A stretch of DNA of 64,000 bases, from NCBI RefSeq assembly GCF_004614195.1, contig NZ_SPUM01000031.1, positions 31,606 through 95,605 on the forward strand, in the 5' to 3' direction. Position numbers and translations under genes: made by a program. Of this stretch, positions 28,252 to 36,816 are shown piece by piece; position 1 is the stretch's first letter; each line of letters starts with the position of its first letter. The notes under the pieces were generated by a model. That model searched no databases, was not told the origin of the DNA, and saw only the letters and a program-made list of their open reading frames with translations. This DNA comes from Massilia horti. GTDB taxonomy: Bacteria; Pseudomonadota; Gammaproteobacteria; Burkholderiales; Burkholderiaceae_D.

Positions 28252-29214
28252 ATGTCTCGCCAAATTCGCGCCGGCCTGTTGAGCGCTGGCCTGCTGTTCT
28301 CGCTCGGCTGCGGCGCCGCATCGGCATGCAATGCGCCGCCGCCTGCGGTGATCGACATCGACGCCAACAGCTACTACACCGACAGCCACCATTCGATCAT
28401 CGACCCGGCCCGCAAGGCGCGCAACGAAGCCGCCACCAAGCCGGTCAACGACTACCTGGAGGTCGTGGCGCGCGCCGCCAGCAACTACCAGGCCAAGCAG
28501 GACCGCGGAGAGGCGCAATGCGCGCTGGCCTGGCTGGCCAGCTGGGCCGACCACAAGGCCATGCTGGGCAAGATGACCACCGAGCAGTCGTTCTATACCC
28601 GCAAGTGGACGCTGGCCGGCCTCGCGCTCAGCTACGCAAGGGTCAAGCCTGCCGCCACCCCGGCGCAACAGGAAAGCATCGAAGGCTGGTTCAAGGCGCT
28701 GGCCGATGGCACGATCGAGCATTCGGAAGCCCACAAGGGCAACCGCAACAACCACTATTACTGGGAAGGCCTGGCGGTGGCCGCCGCCGGCGCCGTCACC
28801 CATGAGGAGCGCCACCTGGCGTGGGGCCGCAAGGTGTTCGATCACGCGATGGGCCAAGTCGCCGACGACGGCTCGCTGCCGCTCGAAATGGCGCGCGCTT
28901 CCCGGGCCTTGAGCTACCACTCGTTCTCGGCCGCCCCGCTGGTCATGCTCGCCTCGGTCCTGAACGTGCAGTCGCCCAAGCTGGACAAGCTGGTCAAGTT
29001 CACACTCGACGGCACCGCGGATCCGGCCATCATCCAGAAGATGAATGGTTTCGCGCAGGAGCATGTCGGGACCGACGTGCCCGGCTGGGCGGTCATCCAT
29101 GCCCGCCATGCCGGCAAACCGGTCGCCCCGGCAAACGGCAAGCGCAACTGGAACGCCCGCATGGGCGGCGACCTGAACCTGCCCAATCCGCTGGAGCATC
29201 CGGCGGCGAACTAG
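28252..29214 (+). CDS. Alginate-lyase-fold polysaccharide lyase (PL5-like)
   Basis: A 320-residue exported protein (signal peptide about 1-25, ending AASA). The alginate-lyase core motifs are present: NRNNHYYWEGLAV (Asn166-Asn167-His168) and ALSYHSFSAAPL (Tyr222-His223), corresponding to the KINNHSYW and YHNYSLPPL segments of AlgL. The enzyme should cleave a uronic-acid polymer by beta-elimination. Alginate or glucuronan are both possible; motifs do not separate PL5 from related lyases. AAGGAG fixes the start at 28252. It supplies unsaturated ends for GH88. Confidence 0.85.
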   Translation: MSRQIRAGLLSAGLLFSLGCGAASACNAPPPAVIDIDANSYYTDSHHSIIDPARKARNEAATKPVNDYLEVVARAASNYQAKQDRGEAQCALAWLASWADHKAMLGKMTTEQSFYTRKWTLAGLALSYARVKPAATPAQQESIEGWFKALADGTIEHSEAHKGNRNNHYYWEGLAVAAAGAVTHEERHLAWGRKVFDHAMGQVADDGSLPLEMARASRALSYHSFSAAPLVMLASVLNVQSPKLDKLVKFTLDGTADPAIIQKMNGFAQEHVGTDVPGWAVIHARHAGKPVAPANGKRNWNARMGGDLNLPNPLEHPAAN

Positions 29215-29351
29215 CAGGCATCCCGCGCGACGAGCCGCGCCACCTCTGCGCGCGGCTCGGCGCAGGCTCCTGATCACCCGCCAGTCAGTGCGCCCCTGCC
29301 ATGCCGTACGGTGGCCGGGGCGCTGTTTCATCCACCTTCCGAGGTCATTAA

Positions 29352-31532
29352 ATGAATACGAGATTTGCGATCGCGCGGCGTAGCCTCACCCAGGCGGCAG
29401 CAGGCATGTTGATGCTCGCCGCCACCATCTGCGCCTGGGCCGGCCCGCGCAGCGAAATTGCGCTGGACGCCAACTGGCGCTTCACGCTTGCCGAAGGAAG
29501 CAGCGCCTGGTCGGCGCCCAGCTTTGACGACGCGGCCTGGGAAGCGGTGGCCCTGCCGCACACCTGGAACAACTTCGACGGCCAGGATGGCGGCAACGAC
29601 TACCACCGCGGCACCGGCTGGTACCGCACCCGCTTCTCGCTGCCGGCCACCAGCGCGGGACAACGCGTGCTGGTCGAATTCGACGCCGCCAGCAAGGTGG
29701 CGGAGGTATTCGTCAACGGCAAGCCGGTCGGGTCGCACACCGGCGCCTTTGCCCGCTTCCGTTTCGACATTACCGATGCGGTCCATGCGCGCGGCGACAA
29801 CGTGCTGGCGGTACGGGTCAACAACGCACCGAGCCAGATCGTCCCGATCAGCGGCGACTTCACCCAGTTCGGCGGACTGTATCGCAAGGCACGGCTGTTG
29901 CTGACTGCCCCCGTGCACATCGCCACCCTCGATTACGCTTCCTCGGGCGTCTACCTGACCACCCGCAAGCTCGATGAGCAGGCCGCGCAAGTGGAGGCGC
30001 GTGTGAAACTGGCCAGTGACGCCAAGACCGCCTTCAAGGGCACGCTGCGGGTCCGCCTGCTCGATGCCCAGGGCAAGGTGGTCGCCGCTGCGGACCAACC
30101 GGCGTCAATCGGCGCGGGCAAGAACGCCGAGCTGTCGCTGCCGCTGCGGGTGGAGCGCCCGCATGCGTGGAACGGCACCGCCGATCCGTACCTGTACCGG
30201 GCCGCCGTCGAACTGGTCTCTGGCGGCAAGACCCTCGATGCAGTCGAGGTGCCGTTCGGGCTGCGCACCTTCGAGCTCGCGCCAGGCGCCGGCTTTATCC
30301 TGAACGGCCGTCCGCTCGCCCTGCACGGTGTCAACCGCCACCAGGACCGGCCGGACAAGGGCTGGGCCATCGACGAGGACGACAAGCTGCAGGACATGGC
30401 GATCATGCAGGAAATGGGCGTGAACGCGATCCGGCTGGCGCACTACCAGCACGACCAGGAGTTCTACGACCTGTGCGACGCGAAGGGCATGGCGGTGTGG
30501 GCGGAGTTCGGCCTGGTGAACGAAGCGCCGCTCGAGGCGGCCGCGCAGGACAACGCCGGGGAACAGCTGCGCGAAATGATCCGGCAGAACTACAACCACC
30601 CGTCGATCATCGTCTGGGGCGTTGGCAACGAAACGACCGGCCGCAACGGCGACGACGCGGAACAGCGCGCGGTGGCGCTGGTGACGCGGCTGACGGCCCT
30701 GGCGCGCGCGGAAGACCGCAGCCGAGCGCCGGTCTACGCCTCCCACCACGGCCTGGCTGACCCGCGCAACCTGCTGACCGACGCCATTGCCTTTAACAAG
30801 TACTTCGGCTGGTACAGCGGCGCCTATGCCGACCTGGGCGAGTTCCTGGACCAGTTCCACGCCGCGCACCCGCAAACGCCGGTCGGCATCAGCGAATACG
30901 GCGCGGGCGGCAGCATTTACATGCACGAGGACCACCCGCCCGTGCGCGTACACCAGGCCAAGGGCGCCTGGCATCCGGAAGAATGGCAGACGGCGTACCA
31001 CGAACAAGCCTGGCTCCAGATCGCGGACCGGCCGTGGATGTGGGGCACCTTCGTATGGAACATGTTCGACTTCGCCGCCGACCAGCGCAAAGAGGGCGAC
31101 CTGTACGGCCGTAACGATAAGGGCCTGGTCACCTACGACCGGCGCACGCGCAAGGATGCGTTCTACTGGTACCAGGCCAACTGGACCAGCAAACCGATGG
31201 TGCACATCGTCTCCAAGCGGTTCTGGGAGCGCAGCCAGTCGCAGATCGAGGTAAAGGTGTACTCCAATGCCGATGAAGTCGAGCTGAAAGTGAACGGCGT
31301 GTCGCTCGGCCGCAAGGCGCCGGACCATCACCGCCACGTGTGGGCGGCGGTGGAGCTGCAGCCGGGCCCGAACCGGGTCGAAGCCTACGCCTACCGTGCG
31401 GGCAAAGTCGTGGCGGCGGACTGGGGTGGCTTTACCTACCGCGCCGACGGCGATCCGCGCCCGAACCGGGCGGTGGCCGAACTGGACGCGGCGGCCAAGG
31501 CCGCTGCAGCGACGGCGGTGAAGGCGCCCTGA
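29352..31532 (+). CDS. Glycoside hydrolase family 2 enzyme, exported
   Basis: A 726-residue GH2 enzyme with a signal peptide (residues 1-30, ending CAWA). The sugar-binding domain (about 35-190) carries LPHTWNNFDG and GGLYRKARL. An immunoglobulin-like domain (about 195-305) precedes the TIM barrel with LALHGVNRHQDRPDKGWAID, acid/base Glu427 in VWGVGNETTG and nucleophile Glu515 in ISEYGAGGS. A final beta domain covers 610-700. The specificity (beta-galactosidase, beta-glucuronidase or other) cannot be read from the sequence. It is the last gene of the receptor operon. Confidence 0.92.
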   Translation: MNTRFAIARRSLTQAAAGMLMLAATICAWAGPRSEIALDANWRFTLAEGSSAWSAPSFDDAAWEAVALPHTWNNFDGQDGGNDYHRGTGWYRTRFSLPATSAGQRVLVEFDAASKVAEVFVNGKPVGSHTGAFARFRFDITDAVHARGDNVLAVRVNNAPSQIVPISGDFTQFGGLYRKARLLLTAPVHIATLDYASSGVYLTTRKLDEQAAQVEARVKLASDAKTAFKGTLRVRLLDAQGKVVAAADQPASIGAGKNAELSLPLRVERPHAWNGTADPYLYRAAVELVSGGKTLDAVEVPFGLRTFELAPGAGFILNGRPLALHGVNRHQDRPDKGWAIDEDDKLQDMAIMQEMGVNAIRLAHYQHDQEFYDLCDAKGMAVWAEFGLVNEAPLEAAAQDNAGEQLREMIRQNYNHPSIIVWGVGNETTGRNGDDAEQRAVALVTRLTALARAEDRSRAPVYASHHGLADPRNLLTDAIAFNKYFGWYSGAYADLGEFLDQFHAAHPQTPVGISEYGAGGSIYMHEDHPPVRVHQAKGAWHPEEWQTAYHEQAWLQIADRPWMWGTFVWNMFDFAADQRKEGDLYGRNDKGLVTYDRRTRKDAFYWYQANWTSKPMVHIVSKRFWERSQSQIEVKVYSNADEVELKVNGVSLGRKAPDHHRHVWAAVELQPGPNRVEAYAYRAGKVVAADWGGFTYRADGDPRPNRAVAELDAAAKAAAATAVKAP

Positions 31533-31656
31533 ATACAAGCCTGAGCGCGATGTCCCTGTGCCCAGGCGAATGCTAGCGGTCCGCATACTTCCGCGTGGGC
31601 ACGGGGTGCCCACCCTACTTGATAAAGCCGACCGCAAACTGCATCGACCCGAAAGC

Positions 31657-31691
31657 AAAAAGCCCCGCAGGTTTGCGCCTGCGGGGCTTTT
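31657..31691. terminator. Bidirectional terminator between the GH2 gene and nrdB
   Basis: A perfect 14-bp stem (AAAAGCCCCGCAGG / CCTGCGGGGCTTTT, loop TTTGCG) has T-runs in both directions between the convergent GH2 gene and nrdB. A degenerate copy lies at 22571-22600. Confidence 0.93.
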
Positions 31692-31709
31692 GCGATTCGC
31701 AGCCTGGGA

Positions 31710-32813
31710 TCAGTCCCAGTTCAGCGCACCGCCGGTCTGGTACTCGGTCACGCGCGTCTCGAAGAAGTTACGCTCCTTCTTCAGGTCGATCATCTCGCTC
31801 ATCCACGGGAACGGATTTTCCTCGTTCGGGAACAGCGGATCCAGGCCAATCTGCACCGCGCGGCGGTTGGCGATGAAGCGCAGGTAGCTCTTGAACATCG
31901 GCGCATTCAGGCCCAGCACGCCGCGCGGCATGGTGTCCTCGGCGTAGCGGTACTCGAGCTCGACGGCCTTCAGGAACAGTTCCTTGAGCTCCTCGCGGAA
32001 CTCGGCGGTCCACAGCTGCGGATTTTCCATCTTGATCGAGTTGATCAGGTCGATGCCGAAGTTGCAGTGCATCGACTCGTCGCGCAGGATGTACTGGTAC
32101 TGCTCGGCGGCGCCGGTCATCTTGTTCTGGCGGCCCAGCGCCAGGATCTGGGTGAAGCCGACGTAGAAGAACAGGCCTTCCATCAGGCAGGCGAACACGA
32201 TCACCGACTTGAGCAGCTTCTGGTCGTTTTCGATGGTGCCGGTCTTGAATTCAGGGTCGGTCAGGGTCTCGATGAACGGGATCAGGAACTGGTCCTTGTC
32301 GCGGATCGAGGCGATCTCGTTATAGGCGTTGAAGACTTCCTTCTCGTCCAGGCCCAGCGACTCGACGATGTACTGGTAGGCGTGGGTGTGGATCGCTTCC
32401 TCGAACGCCTGGCGCAGCAGGTACTGACGGCATTCCGGCGCGGTGATGTGGCGGTAGGTGCCCAGCACGATGTTGTTGGCGGCCAGCGAGTCGGCGGTCA
32501 CGAAAAAGCCCAGGTTGCGCTTGACGATGCGGCGCTCGTCTTCGGTCAGGCCGTTCGGGCTCTTCCACAGCTCGATATCGCGCTGCATGTTCACTTCCTG
32601 CGGCATCCAGTGGTTGGCGCAGCCGGCCAGGTATTTGTCCCAGGCCCACTTGTACTTGAACGGAACCAGCTGGTTCACGTCGGTCTTGCCGTTGATGATG
32701 CGCTTGTCGTCCGCGTTCACGCGCTTGGCGACATCGGCCGCGGCGGCGCCTTCGGTCACCGGCGCAGCTGCCGGCGTACTCGTGGTTGCTTCATCGTCCC
32801 ATGACAACGACAT
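31710..32813 (-). CDS. nrdB: Ribonucleotide reductase class I beta subunit
   Basis: A 367-residue R2 subunit that holds the diiron-tyrosyl radical cofactor for deoxyribonucleotide synthesis. Ferritin-like helices with metal ligands are visible: the [17 protein letters not shown] helix, [19 protein letters not shown], and the Tyr-rich C-terminus ending ALNWD that docks to NrdA. The N-terminal 30 residues are a poorly conserved Ala-rich extension. It follows nrdA on the minus strand, separated by a palindromic repeat. Its 3' 36 bases are duplicated at 22647-22682. Confidence 0.98.
   Translation of the reverse strand: MSLSWDDEATTSTPAAAPVTEGAAAADVAKRVNADDKRIINGKTDVNQLVPFKYKWAWDKYLAGCANHWMPQEVNMQRDIELWKSPNGLTEDERRIVKRNLGFFVTADSLAANNIVLGTYRHITAPECRQYLLRQAFEEAIHTHAYQYIVESLGLDEKEVFNAYNEIASIRDKDQFLIPFIETLTDPEFKTGTIENDQKLLKSVIVFACLMEGLFFYVGFTQILALGRQNKMTGAAEQYQYILRDESMHCNFGIDLINSIKMENPQLWTAEFREELKELFLKAVELEYRYAEDTMPRGVLGLNAPMFKSYLRFIANRRAVQIGLDPLFPNEENPFPWMSEMIDLKKERNFFETRVTEYQTGGALNWD
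31758..31793 (-). repeat. nrdB 3'-end segment duplicated at 22647-22682
   Basis: 36 bases within nrdB, 34 identical to 22647-22682, with 24 consecutive bases exact (31770-31793 and 22659-22682). Both copies have the same orientation and flank the polysaccharide locus. The following terminator is also repeated. Confidence 0.85.
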
Positions 32814-32880
32814 ATTTTTTCTCCTTGATTGACCCGTTGGGCGATGTGTCCAACACGGTCAATATTGTTAGCTGAGAGAC

Positions 32881-32960
32881 CGTCGTTCCCGCGCAGGCGG
32901 GAACCCATAGGCCGCGTGAATGTCGGCTCAGCATGGGTTCCCGCCTGCGCGGGAACGACG
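32881..32960. repeat. BIME-like inverted repeat between nrdA and nrdB
   Basis: Two perfectly complementary 28-base arms (32881-32908 and 32933-32960) hold the core GTTCCCGCGCAGGCGGGAAC, itself a hairpin. They are separated by 24 bases. This is a different family from the GTAGGG element. It sits inside the nrdA-nrdB transcript and could set the ratio of the two messages. Confidence 0.88.
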
Positions 32961-32993
32961 TGCTAAGTTTTACTCTTAAATCTGCTTACTCGA

Positions 32994-35906
32994 TTACTGG
33001 CAGGCTTCGCACTCTTCAAAGCCCGGGTCGCCCGGACGCAGGTAGCAGGCCGCGCCCTCCACCACGTCCGGCGTAGCCGCCGGTGCCGGGGCCGGAGCGG
33101 CAGGGCTTGCCGCCGGCAGGCCGCCGGACACAGGCACCGCGTTCAGCGCGCCGGTGCGGGTGGTCGACTTCTCCATGTGCGTCGCCGCGATGGTGCGCAG
33201 GTAGTAAGTCGTCTTCAGGCCGCGCAGCCAGGCCAGCTTGTAGGTCTCGTCCAGCTTCTTGCCCGATGCGCCGGCCATGTAGATGTTCAGCGACTGGGCC
33301 TGGTCGATCCACTTCTGGCGGCGCGAGGCGGCTTCCACCAGCCACTTCGGTTCGATCTCGAACGCGGTGGCGTAGATGTCACGCAGGTCCTGCGGCACGC
33401 GGTCGATGCGCGAGAGCGAACCGTCGAAGTACTTCAGGTCGGCGATCATCACCTCGTCCCACAGGCCGCGCGCCTTCAGGTCGCGCACCAGGTACGAGTT
33501 GATCTCGGTGAATTCGCCCGACAGGTTCGACTTCACGTACAGGTTCTGGAAGGTCGGCTCGATGCAGGCCGACACGCCGATGATGTTCGAAATCGTCGCC
33601 GTCGGGGCAATCGCCACGCAGTTCGAGTTACGCATGCCGAACTTCTTGATGCGGTCACGCACCACGCTCCAGTCCATGGTCTCGGACAGGTCCTGCTCCA
33701 GGTAGCCGCCGCGCTCTTGCGCCAGCAGCTTGATCGAGTCCTGCGGCAGGATGCCGCGGTCCCACAGCGAACCTTCGTACGACTGGTAGCGGCCGCGCTC
33801 TTCGGCCAGCTCGGTCGATGCCAGGTAGGCGTAGTAGCAGACGGCTTCCATCGAGCGGTCGGCGAACTCCACGGCCTTCTCGGAGGCGAACGGCACGCGC
33901 ATCATGTGCAGGCAGTCCTGGTGACCCATCACGCCCATGCCCACCGGACGGTGGCGCAGGTTCGAGTTTTCCGCCTTCTTGACGGCGTAGTAGTTGATGT
34001 CGATGACGTTGTCCAGCATGCGCATCGCAGTGCGGATCGTCTTCTGCAGCTTGACCACGTCCAGGCCGTCGCCCTTCATGTGCGCCGGCAGGTTGACCGA
34101 GCCCAGGTTGCAGACCGCGATCTCGTCGGCGTTGGTGTTCAGCGTGATCTCGGTGCACAGGTTCGACGAGTGCACCACGCCCACGTGCTGCTGCGGCGAG
34201 CGGATGTTGCACGGATCCTTGAAGGTGATCCACGGGTGGCCGGTCTCGAACAGCATCGAGAGCATCTTGCGCCACAGGTCCATCGCCTGCACCTTCTTGA
34301 ACACGGTCATGTCGCCGCGCGCTGCCCTGGCTTCGTACGCCACGTAGGCGTCCTCGAAGGCCTTGCCGACCTTGTCGTGCAGGTCGGGCGTTTCGCTCGG
34401 CGAGAACAGGGTCCACTCGCCCTTTTCCATCACGCGCTTCATGAACAGGTCCGGAATCCAGTTCGCGGTGTTCATGTCGTGCGTGCGGCGGCGGTCGTCG
34501 CCGGTGTTCTTGCGCAAGTCGAGGAATTCCTCGATGTCCAGGTGCCAGGTCTCCAGGTAGGCGCAGACCGCGCCCTTGCGCTTGCCGCCCTGGTTCACCG
34601 CCACGGCGGTGTCGTTGACCACTTTCAGGAACGGCACCACGCCTTGCGACTTGCCGTTGGTGCCCTTGATGCGCGAGCCGAGCGCGCGCACCGGGGTCCA
34701 GTCGTTACCCAGGCCGCCGGCAAACTTCGACAGCAGCGCGTTTTCCTTGATCGCGTCGTAGATGCCTTCCAGGTCGTCGCCGACCGTGGTCAGGTAGCAC
34801 GAGGACAGCTGCGAGCGGCGGGTGCCCGAGTTGAACAGGGTCGGGGTCGAGCTCATGAAGTCGAAGCTCGACAGCAGGTTGTAGAACTCGATCGCGCGCG
34901 CTTCGCGGTCGCTCTCGCGCAGGGCCAGGCCCATCGCGACGCGCATGTAGAACGCCTGCGGCATTTCGATGCGCACTTCACGCACGTGCAGGAAGTAGCG
35001 GTCGTACAGCGTCTGCAGGCCGATATAGCCGAACTGCAGGTCGCGGTCGGCGACCAGCGCCTTGGACAGGCGCTCCAGGTCGTACTTGCCCAGCTCGGGA
35101 TCGAGCAGCTCGTTGTCGATGCCCTTGGCGATGTATTTCGGGAAGTAGGTAACGTATTCCGCGGCGGCCTGCGCCTGCGGCACTTCGCGGCCGAAGATCT
35201 CCTTGCGGATCGAGTGCAGCAGGATGCGCGCGGTGACCTGGCTGTAGGCCGGATCCTTTTCCATCAGTGCGCGCGCGGCCAGCACGGCCGACTTGTGCAG
35301 CTCTTCGACCGGCACGCCGTCGTACAGGTTCTTCAGGGTCTCGGTCAGGATCGCGTCGGCGTCGACGTGCTTTTCCAGACCGGAGCAGGCGGCGTTGATC
35401 AGGCTAGTTACCTTGTCCATGTCCAGCGGACGGCGCTCGCCGTTTTCGATCACGTGGAACTGCGGCGTGGCCACTTGCGTGGCGCCGGCGGCCTCCTTGG
35501 CCAGGCGGCGCTCTTCCATGCGCTTGGCGCGGTACAGCACGTACTCGCGCGCGACGTCGTGCTCGCCCGAGCGCATCAGCGACAGTTCAACCTGATCCTG
35601 CACGTCTTCGATGTGGAAGGTGCCGCCGTTCGGCTGGCGGCGCACCAGCGCCCCGACCACGTTGTTGGTCAGCTGCTCGACCAGGTCGCGCATGCGCGCG
35701 GAATCGCGCACCTGCTCGCCGTTCACGGCCAGGAACGCCTTGGTCATCGCGACCGAAATCTTGTTTGGCTCGAAAGCGACCACGGCGCCGTTGCGGCGAA
35801 TGATGCGGTAGTCGCCGCCTGCGACCAGTTCAGCCGCGCTGGCGCCCGACGTCGCTCCTGGGGTGACGTGCTGCGGATTGATTGAAGTGTCGTGAGAATT
35901 TTGCAT
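32994..35906 (-). CDS. nrdA: Ribonucleotide reductase class I alpha subunit
   Basis: A 970-residue R1 subunit that reduces ribonucleoside diphosphates. It carries two ATP-cone regulatory domains (IIRRNGAVVAFEPNKISVAM near residue 35 and VIENGERRPLDMDKVTSLI near 150), which explains its length above the usual about 760. The barrel has SSCYLTTVGDDLEGIYDAI, NLCTEITLNT and the NCVAIAPTATIS loop. The C-terminal redox pair lies in the terminal ECEACQ. It is transcribed upstream of nrdB. An NrdR-box pair and a promoter lie about 220-280 bases upstream. Confidence 0.98.
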   Translation of the reverse strand: MQNSHDTSINPQHVTPGATSGASAAELVAGGDYRIIRRNGAVVAFEPNKISVAMTKAFLAVNGEQVRDSARMRDLVEQLTNNVVGALVRRQPNGGTFHIEDVQDQVELSLMRSGEHDVAREYVLYRAKRMEERRLAKEAAGATQVATPQFHVIENGERRPLDMDKVTSLINAACSGLEKHVDADAILTETLKNLYDGVPVEELHKSAVLAARALMEKDPAYSQVTARILLHSIRKEIFGREVPQAQAAAEYVTYFPKYIAKGIDNELLDPELGKYDLERLSKALVADRDLQFGYIGLQTLYDRYFLHVREVRIEMPQAFYMRVAMGLALRESDREARAIEFYNLLSSFDFMSSTPTLFNSGTRRSQLSSCYLTTVGDDLEGIYDAIKENALLSKFAGGLGNDWTPVRALGSRIKGTNGKSQGVVPFLKVVNDTAVAVNQGGKRKGAVCAYLETWHLDIEEFLDLRKNTGDDRRRTHDMNTANWIPDLFMKRVMEKGEWTLFSPSETPDLHDKVGKAFEDAYVAYEARAARGDMTVFKKVQAMDLWRKMLSMLFETGHPWITFKDPCNIRSPQQHVGVVHSSNLCTEITLNTNADEIAVCNLGSVNLPAHMKGDGLDVVKLQKTIRTAMRMLDNVIDINYYAVKKAENSNLRHRPVGMGVMGHQDCLHMMRVPFASEKAVEFADRSMEAVCYYAYLASTELAEERGRYQSYEGSLWDRGILPQDSIKLLAQERGGYLEQDLSETMDWSVVRDRIKKFGMRNSNCVAIAPTATISNIIGVSACIEPTFQNLYVKSNLSGEFTEINSYLVRDLKARGLWDEVMIADLKYFDGSLSRIDRVPQDLRDIYATAFEIEPKWLVEAASRRQKWIDQAQSLNIYMAGASGKKLDETYKLAWLRGLKTTYYLRTIAATHMEKSTTRTGALNAVPVSGGLPAASPAAPAPAPAATPDVVEGAACYLRPGDPGFEECEACQ

Positions 35907-36122
35907 TGAGCCTCCAGGAAGAGCATGCAGTCGTGCTGCCGCCGATTGTTTTTCAGTAGACCGCGCGGGCGCGATCCCCCAGCAACAAAAGCAAAGGCTG
36001 CCCCGGCCGGCCGTGAATGACCACGGCTGGCAATGAAGTCAGCTTTGGATATTTGACGATTCGAATGGCAGTACTACTGCCGCACTTGCTTTACTACGGG
36101 TTTTGGTACCAGCCCTGCTACC

Positions 36123-36134
36123 ACTATATCTAGT
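36123..36134 (-). promoter_or_regulatory. NrdR box 1 upstream of nrdA
   Basis: ACTATATCTAGT sits in a longer CTACCACTATATCTAGTAG palindrome and resembles the NrdR consensus ACACTATATATAGTGT. It starts 30 bases from box 2, about three helical turns, as NrdR requires. Confidence 0.65.
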
Positions 36135-36152
36135 AGCAGGCTTTGAGTTCGG

Positions 36153-36186
36153 ACTAATTGTAGTGCCTGCCCGCGCGGCTCTGCAA
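36153..36186 (-). promoter_or_regulatory. nrdA promoter overlapping NrdR box 2
   Basis: On the minus strand TTGCAG (36186-36181) and TACAAT (36162-36157) are spaced by 18 bases, a good sigma-70 promoter. The -10 lies inside the second NrdR-type palindrome, ACTACAATTAGT (36164-36153). Repressor binding would block the promoter directly. Confidence 0.65.
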
Positions 36187-36525
36187 GTGAATAAATTTCC
36201 AATTTTCGAGTGCGAACGCTTGACATTTCCAATGCTCAATCGCATGCATGTTTCACGGTTAGCGGGCACTAACGTGGCTGCTTCCATGCTTTCCGATGCG
36301 GCGGCCATGGCCAGGCATTGCACGTTTAATATGCATGCTGCACTGGCAAAAAGGCAACAATGTGACCGACCCTGTTTTGGACATTCCCCAGTTGATATTG
36401 CGATTCGATGTATTCATGCGGCACGAATATATGCTGTTTATGTTTCTTACATATGAACAAGTATGCCCCGCCGGCTGTTCTGCACGATCCGGTACATTCG
36501 CTTGCACACCCTGCTCGCGCATACC

Positions 36526-36630
36526 GTAGGGTGTGCACGGAGTGCGCACGCGGTGCATAGCGTGCCGAAAGTTGGCTTTGCCGCGAGCCAGGATACGCAG
36601 ACCGCTTGCGCACGGGGTGCGCACCCTACG
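36526..36630. repeat. REPIN-like palindromic element, copy 2
   Basis: A 105-bp copy from GTAGGGTGTGCACGGAGTGC to GGGGTGCGCACCCTACG. Its loop has GCCGCGAGCCAGGA, close to copy 7. It is just downstream of the small membrane protein gene that follows pilR. Confidence 0.82.
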
Positions 36631-36640
36631 CCTCTGCATT

Positions 36641-36796
36641 TTATTCGGTAGCGCCTTCGCATATCGCAACGTCGCTATGCCAACGTCCTCCCCGGTCAAG
36701 GCAACTATCGATTCGCATCTCGCGGGCGACCCAGATCCCTAAACAAACACTCACTAATACACCAATAGTAATAGCCAGAATTTTATGTCTATTCAT
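36641..36796 (-). CDS. Small single-span membrane protein downstream of pilR
   Basis: A 51-codon gene. It opens MNRHKILAITIGVLVSVCLG (one membrane span, about residues 5-24) and continues with a cysteine-containing tail, IDSCLDRGGRWHSDVAICEG. The CLDxGGRW...C pattern recurs in small exported proteins of proteobacteria, with the two Cys likely forming a disulfide. A strong GGGGGAGG lies 6 bases before the ATG. The start is 20 bases after the pilR stop, so it is probably in the pilS-pilR operon. The function is unknown. Confidence 0.7.
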   Translation of the reverse strand: MNRHKILAITIGVLVSVCLGIWVAREMRIDSCLDRGGRWHSDVAICEGATE

Positions 36797-36816
36797 AGGG
36801 TGACCTCCCCCGGAGT

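Larger units (their letters stand above)
35907..36525. other. Long AT-richer 5' region of nrdA
   Basis: No gene is called. The region holds the nrdA promoter with two NrdR-box-like palindromes, leaving an untranslated leader of roughly 245 bases. Frames on both strands (36103-36456 plus, 36039-36323 minus) cover these regulatory sites and lack ribosome-binding sites. From 36200 to 36500 the DNA is AT-richer than the surroundings. Confidence 0.6.

Noticed and set aside
33177..35885. 902-codon open frame antisense to nrdA
   Set aside because: Shadow of a long high-GC gene whose own reading frame has all the ribonucleotide reductase motifs.
36039..36456. Overlapping plus and minus frames upstream of nrdA
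   Set aside because: They cover the nrdA promoter and NrdR boxes, lack ribosome-binding sites and resemble no family.
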